This document shows positions 1 to 7,099 of a stretch of DNA of 17,574 nt, piece after piece. Location of the stretch: assembly GCA_937958075.1 (NCBI GenBank), contig CALFFB010000024.1, forward strand, positions 1 to 17,574, read 5' to 3'. The notes below the pieces were generated by a model. That model did not search any database. It worked only from the letters and a program-made list of their open reading frames with translations, and was not told the origin of the DNA. The translations under genes and the position numbers were made by a program. Each line of letters starts with the position of its first letter. Position 1 is the stretch's first letter. This stretch comes from an uncultured Geobacteraceae bacterium (lineage in GTDB: Bacteria; Desulfobacterota; Desulfuromonadia; Desulfuromonadales; Geopsychrobacteraceae).

Positions 1-55
1 AGTCAGCGTTCGCTTCGCTTCGAATCCTGAAACAACCTGTCTTGCTCTTATTTAA

Positions 56-130
56 TGGCTGGGGCGCCAGGATTCGAACCTGGGAATGCCGGAATCAAAA
101 TCCGGTGCCTTACCGCTTGGCGACGCCCCA
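56..130 (-). tRNA. tRNA-Gln (anticodon UUG)
   Basis: On the minus strand this folds as a complete 75-nt tRNA. The seven-pair acceptor stem is TGGGGCG with CGCCCCA, the discriminator base is G and the CCA end is encoded. The anticodon arm is CCGGA/TCCGG around the seven-base loop TTTTGAT, which puts anticodon TTG at 98-96 and reads CAA (Gln). A T-arm with GGTTCGAATCC is visible. It lies downstream of ispE on the same strand, an order I recall as common in Geobacter relatives. Confidence 0.96.
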
Positions 131-150
131 TCAAACAACAATCTGTCGAT

Positions 151-178
151 AAAAATCAGAAAGCCGGTTAAAACCGGC
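151..178 (-). terminator. Possible weak intrinsic terminator after ispE
   Basis: A perfect six-pair hairpin, GCCGGT with ACCGGC around a four-base loop, is followed on the minus strand by TTTCTGATTTTT. It lies about 55 nt past the ispE stop. The interrupted T tract is weak. It also sits at the expected start site of the tRNA promoter, so it could instead be part of the tRNA 5' leader. Confidence 0.35.
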
Positions 179-183
179 AGCAG

Positions 184-212
184 GTTTTAGCCAAACCCTG
201 TGGTGTTGTCAA
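184..212 (-). promoter_or_regulatory. Probable sigma-70 promoter of tRNA-Gln
   Basis: On the minus strand a perfect TTGACA -35 box (212-207) is followed by a 17-nt spacer and a TAAAAC -10 box (189-184). Transcription would start near 177, about 47 nt before the mature tRNA 5' end. The site lies between the end of ispE and the tRNA, so the tRNA need not depend on the ispE promoter. The -10 box is imperfect. Confidence 0.55.
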
Positions 213-232
213 CTTGAAAACTTTCGTCTGAA

Positions 233-1087
233 TCAGGCCAGGGGCAATACCGCCCGCGCCCACCAACCATGATCCCCCTGCATCCCCCGGGCCGCCGATT
301 CAGCCGACGGCAGATCCTCGAACAGCCCGAAAACGGTAGCGCCGCTCCCCGACATCAAGGCCCCCAGGGCACCAGCTTTGAGCAGTTCCGCCTTGATCTG
401 CCGCAACTGCGAATAACGAGGCAGGGTCACCGCCTCCAGATCATTATGCAGGGCGTGACAAAGGTCTTCCCTGGTCACAACCGAAAACCTTGGAAGGCTA
501 GCCAGTTCCCCACCCTTTGTCAACTGTAAACTTTGATAAACCTCTGCGGTAGAAACGGAAATTCCCGGATTCACCAGAACACAGGCAAATTGCGGCAGAG
601 CGGGCAAGGGGGCAAGTCGGGTCCCGATCCCCGTCGCCCAGGCCGGACGCTGGAAGACAAAAAACGGCACATCCGCTCCCAGACGTCCCCCCAGTTCCTG
701 CAGGTCGTCCTGCGTCAGCCCCAGCTCCAGCAGCTCATTCAGCCCCAGCAGAACCGTCGCGGCGTTGGACGAGCCTCCCCCCAGGCCGGCGGCCACCGGA
801 ATCCGCTTGTCGATATCAATAGTCACCTGCGCCCCGGCGCCAGCGGCCTCCAGCAACAGCCGGGCCGCCCGCGCGGCGATATTCTCCTCACCCTCAGCCA
901 ACTGCACGCCGGCGCAGCGGACCGCAATCTGTCGGTCACTGGCCGCGGCAGCCCGGATCAGCACATCATCATAAAGAGCGACTCGCTGCATGGCCATGGC
1001 CAGCTCATGATAACCGTCCAGCCGACGGCCGAGGACATGCAGGCACAGATTGATTTTCGCCGGAGACGGAAAGGTTTTTTGGCGCAT
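233..1087 (-). CDS. ispE: 4-diphosphocytidyl-2-C-methyl-D-erythritol kinase
   Basis: This 284-residue GHMP-family kinase is the usual length for IspE. It phosphorylates CDP-methylerythritol with ATP in the MEP pathway to isopentenyl diphosphate, in the cytoplasm. The sequence shows the N-terminal AKIN motif with its catalytic lysine (about residue 11), the glycine-rich ATP loop PVAAGLGGGSSNAA (about 97-110), LGADVPFF with the catalytic aspartate, and the C-terminal glycine loop MSGSGATVFGLF. The ATG at 1087 is preceded on its strand by AGGAGA. It is divergent from the arsR operon, with 118 bp between the two starts. It is a housekeeping gene that marks the edge of the arsenic region. Confidence 0.95.
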   Translation of the reverse strand: MRQKTFPSPAKINLCLHVLGRRLDGYHELAMAMQRVALYDDVLIRAAAASDRQIAVRCAGVQLAEGEENIAARAARLLLEAAGAGAQVTIDIDKRIPVAAGLGGGSSNAATVLLGLNELLELGLTQDDLQELGGRLGADVPFFVFQRPAWATGIGTRLAPLPALPQFACVLVNPGISVSTAEVYQSLQLTKGGELASLPRFSVVTREDLCHALHNDLEAVTLPRYSQLRQIKAELLKAGALGALMSGSGATVFGLFEDLPSAESAARGMQGDHGWWARAVLPLA

Positions 1088-1170
1088 GAAACATCATTCT
1101 CCTGTTCGGACTCAAGTCATCAGAAAATGGCCGCCGAAGTCTAACACAACCGACAAAAAGTAACAGCGCC

Positions 1171-1198
1171 TTGACATCCTCATTGATTTGGCTATATT
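1171..1198 (+). promoter_or_regulatory. arsR promoter (sigma-70 type)
   Basis: A perfect -35 TTGACA (1171-1176), a 16-nt spacer and a -10 TATATT (1193-1198) are present. The predicted start is about 1205-1206, at the A of the best arsR start codon, so the message would be leaderless or nearly so. The -10 box is exactly the six-base centre of the palindrome at 1187-1204, so a bound repressor would block the polymerase. Confidence 0.75.
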
Positions 1199-1204
1199 GC
1201 CAAA
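1187..1204. promoter_or_regulatory. Probable ArsR operator 1
   Basis: Perfect inverted repeat TTTGGC-N6-GCCAAA whose six-base centre is the arsR -10 box TATATT. ArsR-family repressors bind short inverted repeats over their own promoters, so autoregulation is the simplest reading. The same half-sites with the same six-base spacing recur at 1559-1576. Confidence 0.65.
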
Positions 1205-1205
1205 C

Positions 1206-1535
1206 ATGCAAACGCCTGAAATCTACATCAGCCAAAAGCCGCAGCTGCTGGCACGCACCAGGGTTATCAAGGCCCTGTCCCACCCGACCCGACTGTTTAT
1301 CGTCGAGGAGCTCGAAAAAGGGGAACGCTGTGTCTGTGAACTGACAGCGATGATTGGAGCTGACGTATCCACGGTATCCAAACATCTGTCGATATTGCGC
1401 CAGGCCGGCATCCTTGAGGATGACAAGCGTGGAAATCAGGTTTTTTATCGACTCAAAGTACCCTGTATCCTGAATTTTTTCGGCTGTGTCGAGTCGGTTC
1501 TGCATTCACAACGCCAACACGACACGCTGCGCTGA
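1206..1535 (+). CDS. arsR: ArsR/SmtB-family arsenite-responsive repressor
   Basis: A 109-residue winged-helix repressor. It has LSHPTRLFIVEEL in the first helices and a recognition helix DVSTVSKHLSILRQAGIL, followed by a wing, DDKRGNQVFYRL. Just before the recognition helices lies GERCVCEL. This CVC pair sits where E. coli ArsR carries its arsenite-binding cysteines, so it is probably a trivalent arsenic sensor. Two further cysteines occur near the C-terminus (CILNFFGC). I chose the ATG at 1206 over an in-frame TTG at 1188 because the -10 box lies between them. No Shine-Dalgarno precedes 1206, which fits leaderless translation. It is the first gene of the sensing operon. Confidence 0.9.
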   Translation: MQTPEIYISQKPQLLARTRVIKALSHPTRLFIVEELEKGERCVCELTAMIGADVSTVSKHLSILRQAGILEDDKRGNQVFYRLKVPCILNFFGCVESVLHSQRQHDTLR

Positions 1536-1558
1536 CACAGATTTTTTTTGATCAACTA

Positions 1559-1576
1559 TTTGGCGCTTTCGCCAAG
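1559..1576. promoter_or_regulatory. Second ArsR-type palindrome (operator 2)
   Basis: TTTGGC-N6-GCCAAG between arsR and the permease gene has the same half-sites and spacing as operator 1. The longer perfect core TTGGCG-CTTT-CGCCAA (1560-1575) would also form a stable mRNA hairpin, so an RNA role is an alternative. Upstream lies CTGACA (1532-1537), but I see no convincing -10 box. A T8 run at 1542-1549 has no clear stem in front of it. Confidence 0.5.
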
Positions 1577-1601
1577 CGATTGAAGTGGAGAACACTCATA
1601 A

Positions 1602-2921
1602 ATGGGCCGCTACTCTGAACTGAAAACTCTGGTGATCATCATCAGCGTTTTTCTTCTTTCCTTTTTTCTCCCGGTTGAATGGCTGAAAAGCAGCGGCCGA
1701 ATCGAGTCAGCCCTGTGGGAAGCCCTCTATCTGGTGCGCTGGTACGCCCAGGAGCATGTCATCCTGTGCCTGATCCCGGCCTTTTTCATTGCCGGTGCCG
1801 TGGCTGTTTTTATCAGTCAGGCGGCGGTGATGAAATACCTCGGACCGCAAGCCAACAAGGTCACCGCTTATGGCGTCGCCTCCGTTTCCGGAACCCTGCT
1901 GGCCGTCTGTTCCTGCACAATTCTCCCCCTGTTTGCCGGCATCTATCGCATGGGGGCGGGACTGGGACCTGCTTGTGCCTTCCTATACTCCGGGCCGGCG
2001 GTCAACATCCTCGCCATCGTCTTGACGGGTGCGGTTCTGGGGCCACAGATGGGGATTGCCCGCGCCGTCGGCGCCATTGCCTTTGCGGTGATCATTGGTC
2101 TGGTGATGCAGTTTATTTTCCGCAAGGACGATCAGGAGCGTATCGATGCTGCCGCTCTGCCGGAGTCCGAGGTCAGCCGTCCCTTGTGGCAGAATGCCCT
2201 TTATTTCGGGAGCATGGTTGGGATTCTGGTGTTTGCCAACTGGGGCAGTTCCGGTGAGGGCTCCGGAATCTGGGCAACAATTTATGCGTCAAAATGGTAT
2301 ATAACCAGTTTCTTTTCCAGCACGCTGGCGGTGATTCTGGTGTTATGGTTCGGTGTCGCTAAAGTTAGAATGATGGCAACTGTAATCGCTGTCGTTATTG
2401 CCGCACTGATCTGGTCAGATCAGCCGATGATTCCCTTTATCGTTGGGGTCGTCGGACTGTCCTTGCTAACGACTCTGGATCGAAGCGAGTCGCATGAGTT
2501 GCGTGATTGGTCTGCCAACAGCTGGGATTTTGCCAAGAAAATCATGCCCCTGCTGTTTTTCGGGGTGCTTATTGCCGGCGCCCTCCTGGGACGCCCGGGG
2601 AATGAAGGCCTGATCCCTTCTACCTGGGTTTCCGGTCTGGTCGGAGGGAACTCTCTTCAGGCCAATCTGTTCGCTTCGGTGGTCGGTGCCTTCATGTACT
2701 TTGCCACCCTCACCGAAATCCCCATTTTACAGGGGCTGATGGGTGCCGGCATGGGTAAAGGCCCGGCCCTGGCTCTGCTGCTGGCAGGCCCGGCCCTGAG
2801 TCTGCCGAACATGCTGGTCATCAACAGTGTCATGGGCATGAAGAAAACTGCCACCTTTGTCACCCTGGTGGTCATTATGGCGACCATCAGCGGAATGATC
2901 TACGGTCACTTTTTTCCGTAA
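1602..2921 (+). CDS. ArsP-type permease (PF03773-like), probable arsenical or metal efflux
   Basis: A 439-residue polytopic membrane protein with roughly ten hydrophobic segments. The hallmark stretch of the ArsP_1/DUF318 permease family is present: a first-half helix containing AVCSCTILPLFAG (Cys103 and Cys105), followed by SGPAVNILAI. A parallel motif in the second half, FATLTEIPILQGL then LLLAGPALSLPN, suggests an internally duplicated fold. Characterised ArsP proteins export trivalent organoarsenicals, and other members are linked to Cu/Zn efflux, so the substrate is not settled by sequence. The paired thioredoxin downstream and ArsR upstream favour arsenic. The spacing from a GTGGAG element to the ATG is long (11 nt), so translation may be modest. 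Confidence 0.85.
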   Translation: MGRYSELKTLVIIISVFLLSFFLPVEWLKSSGRIESALWEALYLVRWYAQEHVILCLIPAFFIAGAVAVFISQAAVMKYLGPQANKVTAYGVASVSGTLLAVCSCTILPLFAGIYRMGAGLGPACAFLYSGPAVNILAIVLTGAVLGPQMGIARAVGAIAFAVIIGLVMQFIFRKDDQERIDAAALPESEVSRPLWQNALYFGSMVGILVFANWGSSGEGSGIWATIYASKWYITSFFSSTLAVILVLWFGVAKVRMMATVIAVVIAALIWSDQPMIPFIVGVVGLSLLTTLDRSESHELRDWSANSWDFAKKIMPLLFFGVLIAGALLGRPGNEGLIPSTWVSGLVGGNSLQANLFASVVGAFMYFATLTEIPILQGLMGAGMGKGPALALLLAGPALSLPNMLVINSVMGMKKTATFVTLVVIMATISGMIYGHFFP

Positions 2922-2960
2922 TACCACCTTTTTCATCAACCCATCTCCAGGAGATATGCC

Positions 2961-3203
2961 ATGAAAAAAATTCAGATTCTCGGCAGCGGCTGCAAAAAAT
3001 GCAACGACCTGACGGCCAATGCCGATAAAGCAGCTCAGGCAGCCGGGGTCGAATACAGCATCGAAAAGGTTACCCAGCTTAACGACATCATGGCCTTCGG
3101 CGTCATGACCACGCCCGGGCTGGTCATCGACGGCAAGGTAGTTTCCCAGGGCAAGCTGTTAACAGTTGATCAGATTTCTGCTCATCTTAAAAACCGACAC
3201 TGA
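2961..3203 (+). CDS. Small thioredoxin-fold protein (redox-active disulfide protein 2 type)
   Basis: An 80-residue protein, the usual size of the Thioredoxin_3 family. It has a beta strand, then GSGCKKC with the redox pair Cys11/Cys14, and a cis-proline motif TTPGLVIDGK. There is no signal peptide, so it is cytoplasmic. AGGAG precedes the ATG. Such genes often sit next to ArsP/DUF318 permeases. A plausible role, which is inference, is to reduce or deliver the thiol-bound substrate to the permease or to reset its CSC motif. The gap to the permease is 39 nt. Confidence 0.85.
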   Translation: MKKIQILGSGCKKCNDLTANADKAAQAAGVEYSIEKVTQLNDIMAFGVMTTPGLVIDGKVVSQGKLLTVDQISAHLKNRH

Positions 3204-3215
3204 AAGAGCACAGAC

Positions 3216-4088
3216 ATGACCACCATAAGACTTGTTCTTATTGCGTTAATCTGGGTTGTGGTACCGGATGTCAGTCTTCTGCACAGCACGGATAAACCGG
3301 TTGTCTACTTCGGCGTCATTCCACGTTACAACCCGATCATCATGTACCGCTCGTACCAGCCCCTCATGGACTATCTGACCGCCAACACGCCTTACCGTTT
3401 CGAGCTGAAACTGTCCCGTAATTACCATGAAGCCGTTGAGTTTCTGCGTGACGGAACCACGCCCGTCGCATCTTTAGGCGATGTCACCTTTGCTGAAGCG
3501 CATCAGAGCTTTGGTGCCATACCGATTCTCAAGCCCCTGAATGCATCGGGGGAGGCCAGCTATCACAGCATTTTGATCGTACGCGATGACAGCCCCATTT
3601 CCACAGTCAGTGAGCTGCAGGGGAAATCCTTTGCTTTCGGCAATCATCATTCCACCTCGGGCAAACTCATACCCTTTCATTATCTTGAAAAAAACGGCAT
3701 CACCCTGTCCGATCTTGGCAGCTACAGCCACATGGAATCCCACGATGCCGTTGCCAAAGCGGTTCTCAAAGGCCAGGTTGATGCCGGAGCGGTCAAGGAT
3801 GTTGTCGCCCTGCGCTACCGCGAGCACGGCCTGCGGTTTCTGGCCAGTTCCGACCCGATCCCTTCAGTTCCCATCGTTGTCCGCAACGACACCCCGGAAG
3901 CTCTGACTACGGCGCTGAAGGCCGCCCTGCTGGCCATCGACCCTGACGATGAACTCATGCAGCAGCAACTGATCCAGTGGGATCCCGAGTTTGCCAACGG
4001 TTTTACAACCGCCGGCCGGGACGATTATCAATTGATCTTCGATTTGACCCGGAACAATATGATTGGCTGCGGTCGGGGATGTCACTGA
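3216..4088 (+). CDS. Periplasmic PhnD-like binding protein, probable arsenic oxyanion sensor (ArrX/ArxX-like)
   Basis: A 290-residue protein of the phosphate/phosphite/phosphonate-binding type. It has an N-terminal hydrophobic export segment (residues 3-22), then VVYFGVIPRYNP, and a two-lobe substrate-binding fold with ASLGDVTFAEA, FAFGNHHSTSGKLIP and VDAGAVKDVVALRY. No transport permease or ATPase follows. The next genes are a histidine kinase and its regulator, so this is a sensor, not an uptake protein, as with AioX and ArxX of the aio/arx systems. It overlaps the kinase start. Its only cysteines are Cys285 and Cys289 in the final CGRGCH tail. In AioX a cysteine binds arsenite, but at a different place. 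Whether the ligand here is arsenate or arsenite is unknown. Confidence 0.8.
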   Translation: MTTIRLVLIALIWVVVPDVSLLHSTDKPVVYFGVIPRYNPIIMYRSYQPLMDYLTANTPYRFELKLSRNYHEAVEFLRDGTTPVASLGDVTFAEAHQSFGAIPILKPLNASGEASYHSILIVRDDSPISTVSELQGKSFAFGNHHSTSGKLIPFHYLEKNGITLSDLGSYSHMESHDAVAKAVLKGQVDAGAVKDVVALRYREHGLRFLASSDPIPSVPIVVRNDTPEALTTALKAALLAIDPDDELMQQQLIQWDPEFANGFTTAGRDDYQLIFDLTRNNMIGCGRGCH

Positions 4089-5551
4089 CCATGCCCTTTT
4101 TCGGCCTGCGTGCGCGCTTCATGATCATCGCTGTCCTTCTGACCCTCGGTTCGTCGGCCACCTGGGGTGTCTGGTCATGGAAACGCGAGGAACAGTTCCT
4201 CATCGACCGCCTCACCCGCGAGGGAGAAGTGCTGGTCTCGACCATGGCCATTCCGATCATCAACGCCCTGCTTTATGAAGAACTGGGCATTATCGATGAG
4301 GGCGGTCTGCTCGACAACTTTATCGCTGAAATCATGGCAACGCCGCGGCTGGTACCGCGCTATGCCATGGTTTTGGATGAAGCCGGCCGAGTTCTGGCCC
4401 ACAACCAGCTTTCGGAATACGGCAACATCTATACGGATCCATTAACGAACCAGGCCCTCGAACTGACACACTTCAAGCAGACAGACACGGTCATCGACAA
4501 CGAACGCATCGCCGATCTGGCCATGCCTTTGAACATTGCCGGAAAAAGCTGGGGCACCCTGCGGGTCGGCATATCCATGGAGCCCGCGTACCGCGAGATT
4601 ACCCGACTGGAACGTCAGATCGTCATCTTTTCCGCCGCTTTTTCCATCGGCGCCCTGGTGATCTACTGGGTCATCGGCACCCTGCTGGTACGTCCCATCC
4701 GGCAGCTGACAGACAGCATGGAAGCCGTCGGTGACAGCCTTCCGCAATTTCCCGACAAACACCTCCGCCATGATGAAATCGGTCAACTACAGAAAAGTTT
4801 TGCCGATATGCTGGAACGCCTGAACCAGAGCGAGGCAGAGCGTGAGGCTTCGGTCGCCCGCATGCTGGAGAATGAGCGGATCCTGGCCATCGGTCGCCTC
4901 GTTTCCGGCGTGGCTCACGAAGTCAACAACCCGCTGGCGGGGGTTGAAAGTGCCCTCTACCAGATTCAACGAAAAGGTGGCGACCCGGTGCAACGTTATG
5001 TCGGGCTGGTACGGCAGAGCATCGAGCGTATCGGCCGTATCGTCAGCCAGCTCTCCGACCTGTCGCGGGTCGGGGAAATCACGCCGCAGGTGGTTGACAG
5101 TGATCTGTTCTTTGATGACCTTGTCATGTTTTCACGCATGGCCATCAAGGATAGCGGTTGTCGCCTGCTCAGCGACAATCGTTGCCCGCGCACCCTGATC
5201 TTTATTGACCGCGATAAAATCCATCAGGTCATCCTTAACCTGATCATCAACGCCGCCGATGCCACCGACAGCAATGGAACCGTCAGGCTCCTGGCCAACC
5301 TCGACGGCGACTGCTATCAGCTGCAGGTACAGAATACCGGCACACCGATCCCGGAGGGGATTGCCGAACAGATGTTCACTCCCTTCTTCACCACCAAAGA
5401 GGCCGGCCAGGGATCAGGCATGGGTCTTGCTGTCTCACGGGGCATCGCGGAAAACCATGGTGGCAGTCTGACCTATCAACACCGTGACGGACGCACTGCC
5501 TTTACCCTGTCCATTCCGCATGTGCTCATCGGAGACAACGGTTATGCCTGA
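4079..5551 (+). CDS. Membrane sensor histidine kinase (ArrS/ArxS-like)
   Basis: A 490-residue kinase counted from 4079. Domains in order: transmembrane helix (about 11-33), periplasmic sensor region (34-179), second helix (about 181-204), HAMP (205-255), HisKA with SGVAHEVNNPLAG and phospho-acceptor His280, and an ATPase domain with the N box NLIINAAD (387-394), TPFFTTKEAGQGSGMGLA and a G-rich lid. The periplasmic part contains no cysteine, so arsenic sensing probably comes through the binding protein encoded just upstream. The start is uncertain. ATG 4079 overlaps the previous gene by 10 nt but has GGGG directly against it, while ATG 4091 has GGGGA 11 nt upstream. The gene overlaps the response regulator by 8 nt. 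Confidence 0.92.
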   Translation: MSLTMPFFGLRARFMIIAVLLTLGSSATWGVWSWKREEQFLIDRLTREGEVLVSTMAIPIINALLYEELGIIDEGGLLDNFIAEIMATPRLVPRYAMVLDEAGRVLAHNQLSEYGNIYTDPLTNQALELTHFKQTDTVIDNERIADLAMPLNIAGKSWGTLRVGISMEPAYREITRLERQIVIFSAAFSIGALVIYWVIGTLLVRPIRQLTDSMEAVGDSLPQFPDKHLRHDEIGQLQKSFADMLERLNQSEAEREASVARMLENERILAIGRLVSGVAHEVNNPLAGVESALYQIQRKGGDPVQRYVGLVRQSIERIGRIVSQLSDLSRVGEITPQVVDSDLFFDDLVMFSRMAIKDSGCRLLSDNRCPRTLIFIDRDKIHQVILNLIINAADATDSNGTVRLLANLDGDCYQLQVQNTGTPIPEGIAEQMFTPFFTTKEAGQGSGMGLAVSRGIAENHGGSLTYQHRDGRTAFTLSIPHVLIGDNGYA

Positions 5552-6890
5552 AAATAAAATCCTGCTGGTCGAGGATGAACTGGTTCATCTGGAGATGCTT
5601 TCGGAAGTTCTGACCGACAACGGGTATCTGGTTGTCCCGGCAAAAGACGGACAAGAGGCCGCCGACGCTCTGGCCGCGAATCGTTTTTCCGTGGCACTGA
5701 TCGACATCCGTCTGCCGGATGTCAATGGCCTGTCGCTCCTTGACCTGATCCTGTCCCAACAACCGGAATGCACCATTTTAATGATGACCGCCCAGGCTAC
5801 TGTCGAGGCGGCCGTCGAGGCGCTGAAAAAAGGCGCTTACGATTATCTGGCCAAACCCTTTCGTACGGAGCTGCTGCTGCTGAAGTTGAAACGCTTGTTT
5901 CAGATTCAACAGATAGAAGCGGAAAATCGCAGTCTTCGCCAGAAAGATCAGGGTTCCGGCATTATCGGCGACAGCGCTCCCCTGCGCAAATTTCTGGCTG
6001 CCACCCGCAGCGCCGCCAGCACCGACGCCACCATTTTACTTCAGGGCGAAAGTGGCACCGGCAAGGAACTGGCCGCCGACTTCATCCACCAGATCAGTCC
6101 GCGCCGCAACAAACCCCTGATCAAGGTCAACTGCGGAGCCATTCCGGAAACCCTGCTGGAATCGGAACTTTTCGGCACGGAAAAGGGCGCTTTCACCGGA
6201 GCTGACCAGTCGCGGCGCGGCTACCTTGAACAGGCCCACGAAGGTACCCTGTTTCTCGATGAGGTCGGAGAAATCGCGCAATCCATGCAGGTCAAATTGC
6301 TGCGGGTTCTGCAGGATGGTGTCATCCGGCGCCTCGGCAGTGAAAAACCGATCAAAATCAACTTCCGCCTGATTGCGGCCACCCATCGGGACCTTGCGGA
6401 ACTCAGGGACGAGGGAACCATCCGCGAAGATTTCTTTTATCGGCTGAATGTGATTCCCCTGCACCTGCCGCCCCTGCGCCAGCGCCGCGACGACATTCCG
6501 CTGCTGGCCAACTACTTCATTGAAAAATACGCCGCCCGCTATGCAAAAGATCCGATTCGTCTGAGCATAGAAACCTATGAACAGCTGCAGAACTGCCCTC
6601 TGCCCGGCAACATCCGCGAGCTGGAAAACCTGATCGAACGCTTGCAGGTTCTTGCTCCGGGCAAAGAGATCACGCCCGGCATGCTTCCGGAGCAGCTGCG
6701 CCGCAGCCCTGATGGCAGTGGTGAAATCATCCAGTGTTTCCGCACCGACCAACCCCTGAAAGACGCTGTTCGTGATTTTGAGCAGCGTTTTATAGCCCTC
6801 GTTCTCAATAACGAGGGGGGCAACCGTACCGCTGCTGCCCAGCGCCTGGGCATTTCGCGCAAATCTCTCTGGGAAAAACTGAGCCTGTAA
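5544..6890 (+). CDS. Sigma-54-dependent response regulator (ArrR/ArxR-like, NtrC family)
   Basis: A 448-residue protein with the full three-domain NtrC layout. The receiver domain has EDE at 10-12 and phospho-acceptor Asp54 in LIDIRLPD, with KP at its end. The AAA+ domain has Walker A GESGTGKE, the sigma-54 contact loop GAFTGA, Walker B GTLFLDEVGE and an arginine-rich sensor region. A C-terminal Fis-type helix-turn-helix reads NRTAAAQRLGISRKSLWEKL. I chose ATG 5544 because GGAGAC lies 7 nt upstream, giving an 8-nt overlap with the kinase gene. The natural target is the sigma-54 promoter 165 bp past its stop codon, before arrA. No intrinsic terminator is visible after this gene. Confidence 0.95.
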   Translation: MPENKILLVEDELVHLEMLSEVLTDNGYLVVPAKDGQEAADALAANRFSVALIDIRLPDVNGLSLLDLILSQQPECTILMMTAQATVEAAVEALKKGAYDYLAKPFRTELLLLKLKRLFQIQQIEAENRSLRQKDQGSGIIGDSAPLRKFLAATRSAASTDATILLQGESGTGKELAADFIHQISPRRNKPLIKVNCGAIPETLLESELFGTEKGAFTGADQSRRGYLEQAHEGTLFLDEVGEIAQSMQVKLLRVLQDGVIRRLGSEKPIKINFRLIAATHRDLAELRDEGTIREDFFYRLNVIPLHLPPLRQRRDDIPLLANYFIEKYAARYAKDPIRLSIETYEQLQNCPLPGNIRELENLIERLQVLAPGKEITPGMLPEQLRRSPDGSGEIIQCFRTDQPLKDAVRDFEQRFIALVLNNEGGNRTAAAQRLGISRKSLWEKLSL

Positions 6891-6984
6891 ACCAGCGCCC
6901 AATCGCTACCGTACGGTTACAGTGTATACAATGATCCGTATCTCAATGTTTTTATTAACATAACCATTGTCACGACCAATCTCC

Positions 6985-7002
6985 GTAACACTCAGGTAAC
7001 AC
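6985..7002. promoter_or_regulatory. Candidate activator-binding repeats upstream of arrA
   Basis: GTAACAC occurs twice (6985-6991 and 6996-7002) exactly 11 bp apart, about one helical turn, with an inverted GTTAC at 6916-6920. The repeats lie about 55-70 bp upstream of the -24 element. Sigma-54 activators usually bind at such distances or further out. The rest of 6891-7054 contains the palindromes ACCGTACGGT (6909-6918) and TGTATACA (6923-6930), and no gene. Confidence 0.35.
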
Positions 7003-7054
7003 AAGGGCACCCGTCAACAACCACCAAACCCTCCTGCCTGCAATCTTTACAAAC

Positions 7055-7070
7055 CGGCACAACAATTGCT
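7055..7070 (+). promoter_or_regulatory. Sigma-54 (-24/-12) promoter of arrA
   Basis: CGGCAC-AACAA-TTGCT matches the sigma-54 consensus: invariant GG at 7056-7057 and GC at 7068-7069 separated by exactly ten bases, with TTGCT at -12. The predicted start is near 7081, giving a leader of about 76 nt. The gene immediately upstream encodes a GAFTGA-containing activator, which supports the call. Confidence 0.82.
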
Positions 7071-7099
7071 CTTCCACCCGCCGGAGAACTTTTTATTTT

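Noticed and set aside
1..55. Possible gene or terminator downstream of the tRNA
   Set aside because: Only a short CGCTTCGCTTCG repeat is visible; there is no stem with a T run and no codable frame of useful length.
56..130. tRNA-Gln as an integration site for an arsenic island
   Set aside because: There is no integrase, no repeat of the tRNA 3' end elsewhere in the window, and ispE separates it from the arsenic genes.
1249..1255. TGGCACG resembling a sigma-54 -24 element inside arsR
   Set aside because: No GC lies ten bases after the GG and it is within a coding region.
1005..1505. Long minus-strand open frame over ispE start and arsR
   Set aside because: It runs antisense through two well-recognised genes, shows no family motifs and lacks a ribosome site; it is a shadow of arsR codon use.
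1542..1549. T8 run after arsR as an intrinsic terminator
   Set aside because: No stable stem precedes it, and the permease gene follows closely in the same direction.
6909..6918. Palindrome ACCGTACGGT as a terminator for the response regulator gene
   Set aside because: It has no loop and no T tract, so it cannot act as an intrinsic terminator; a protein-binding role remains possible.
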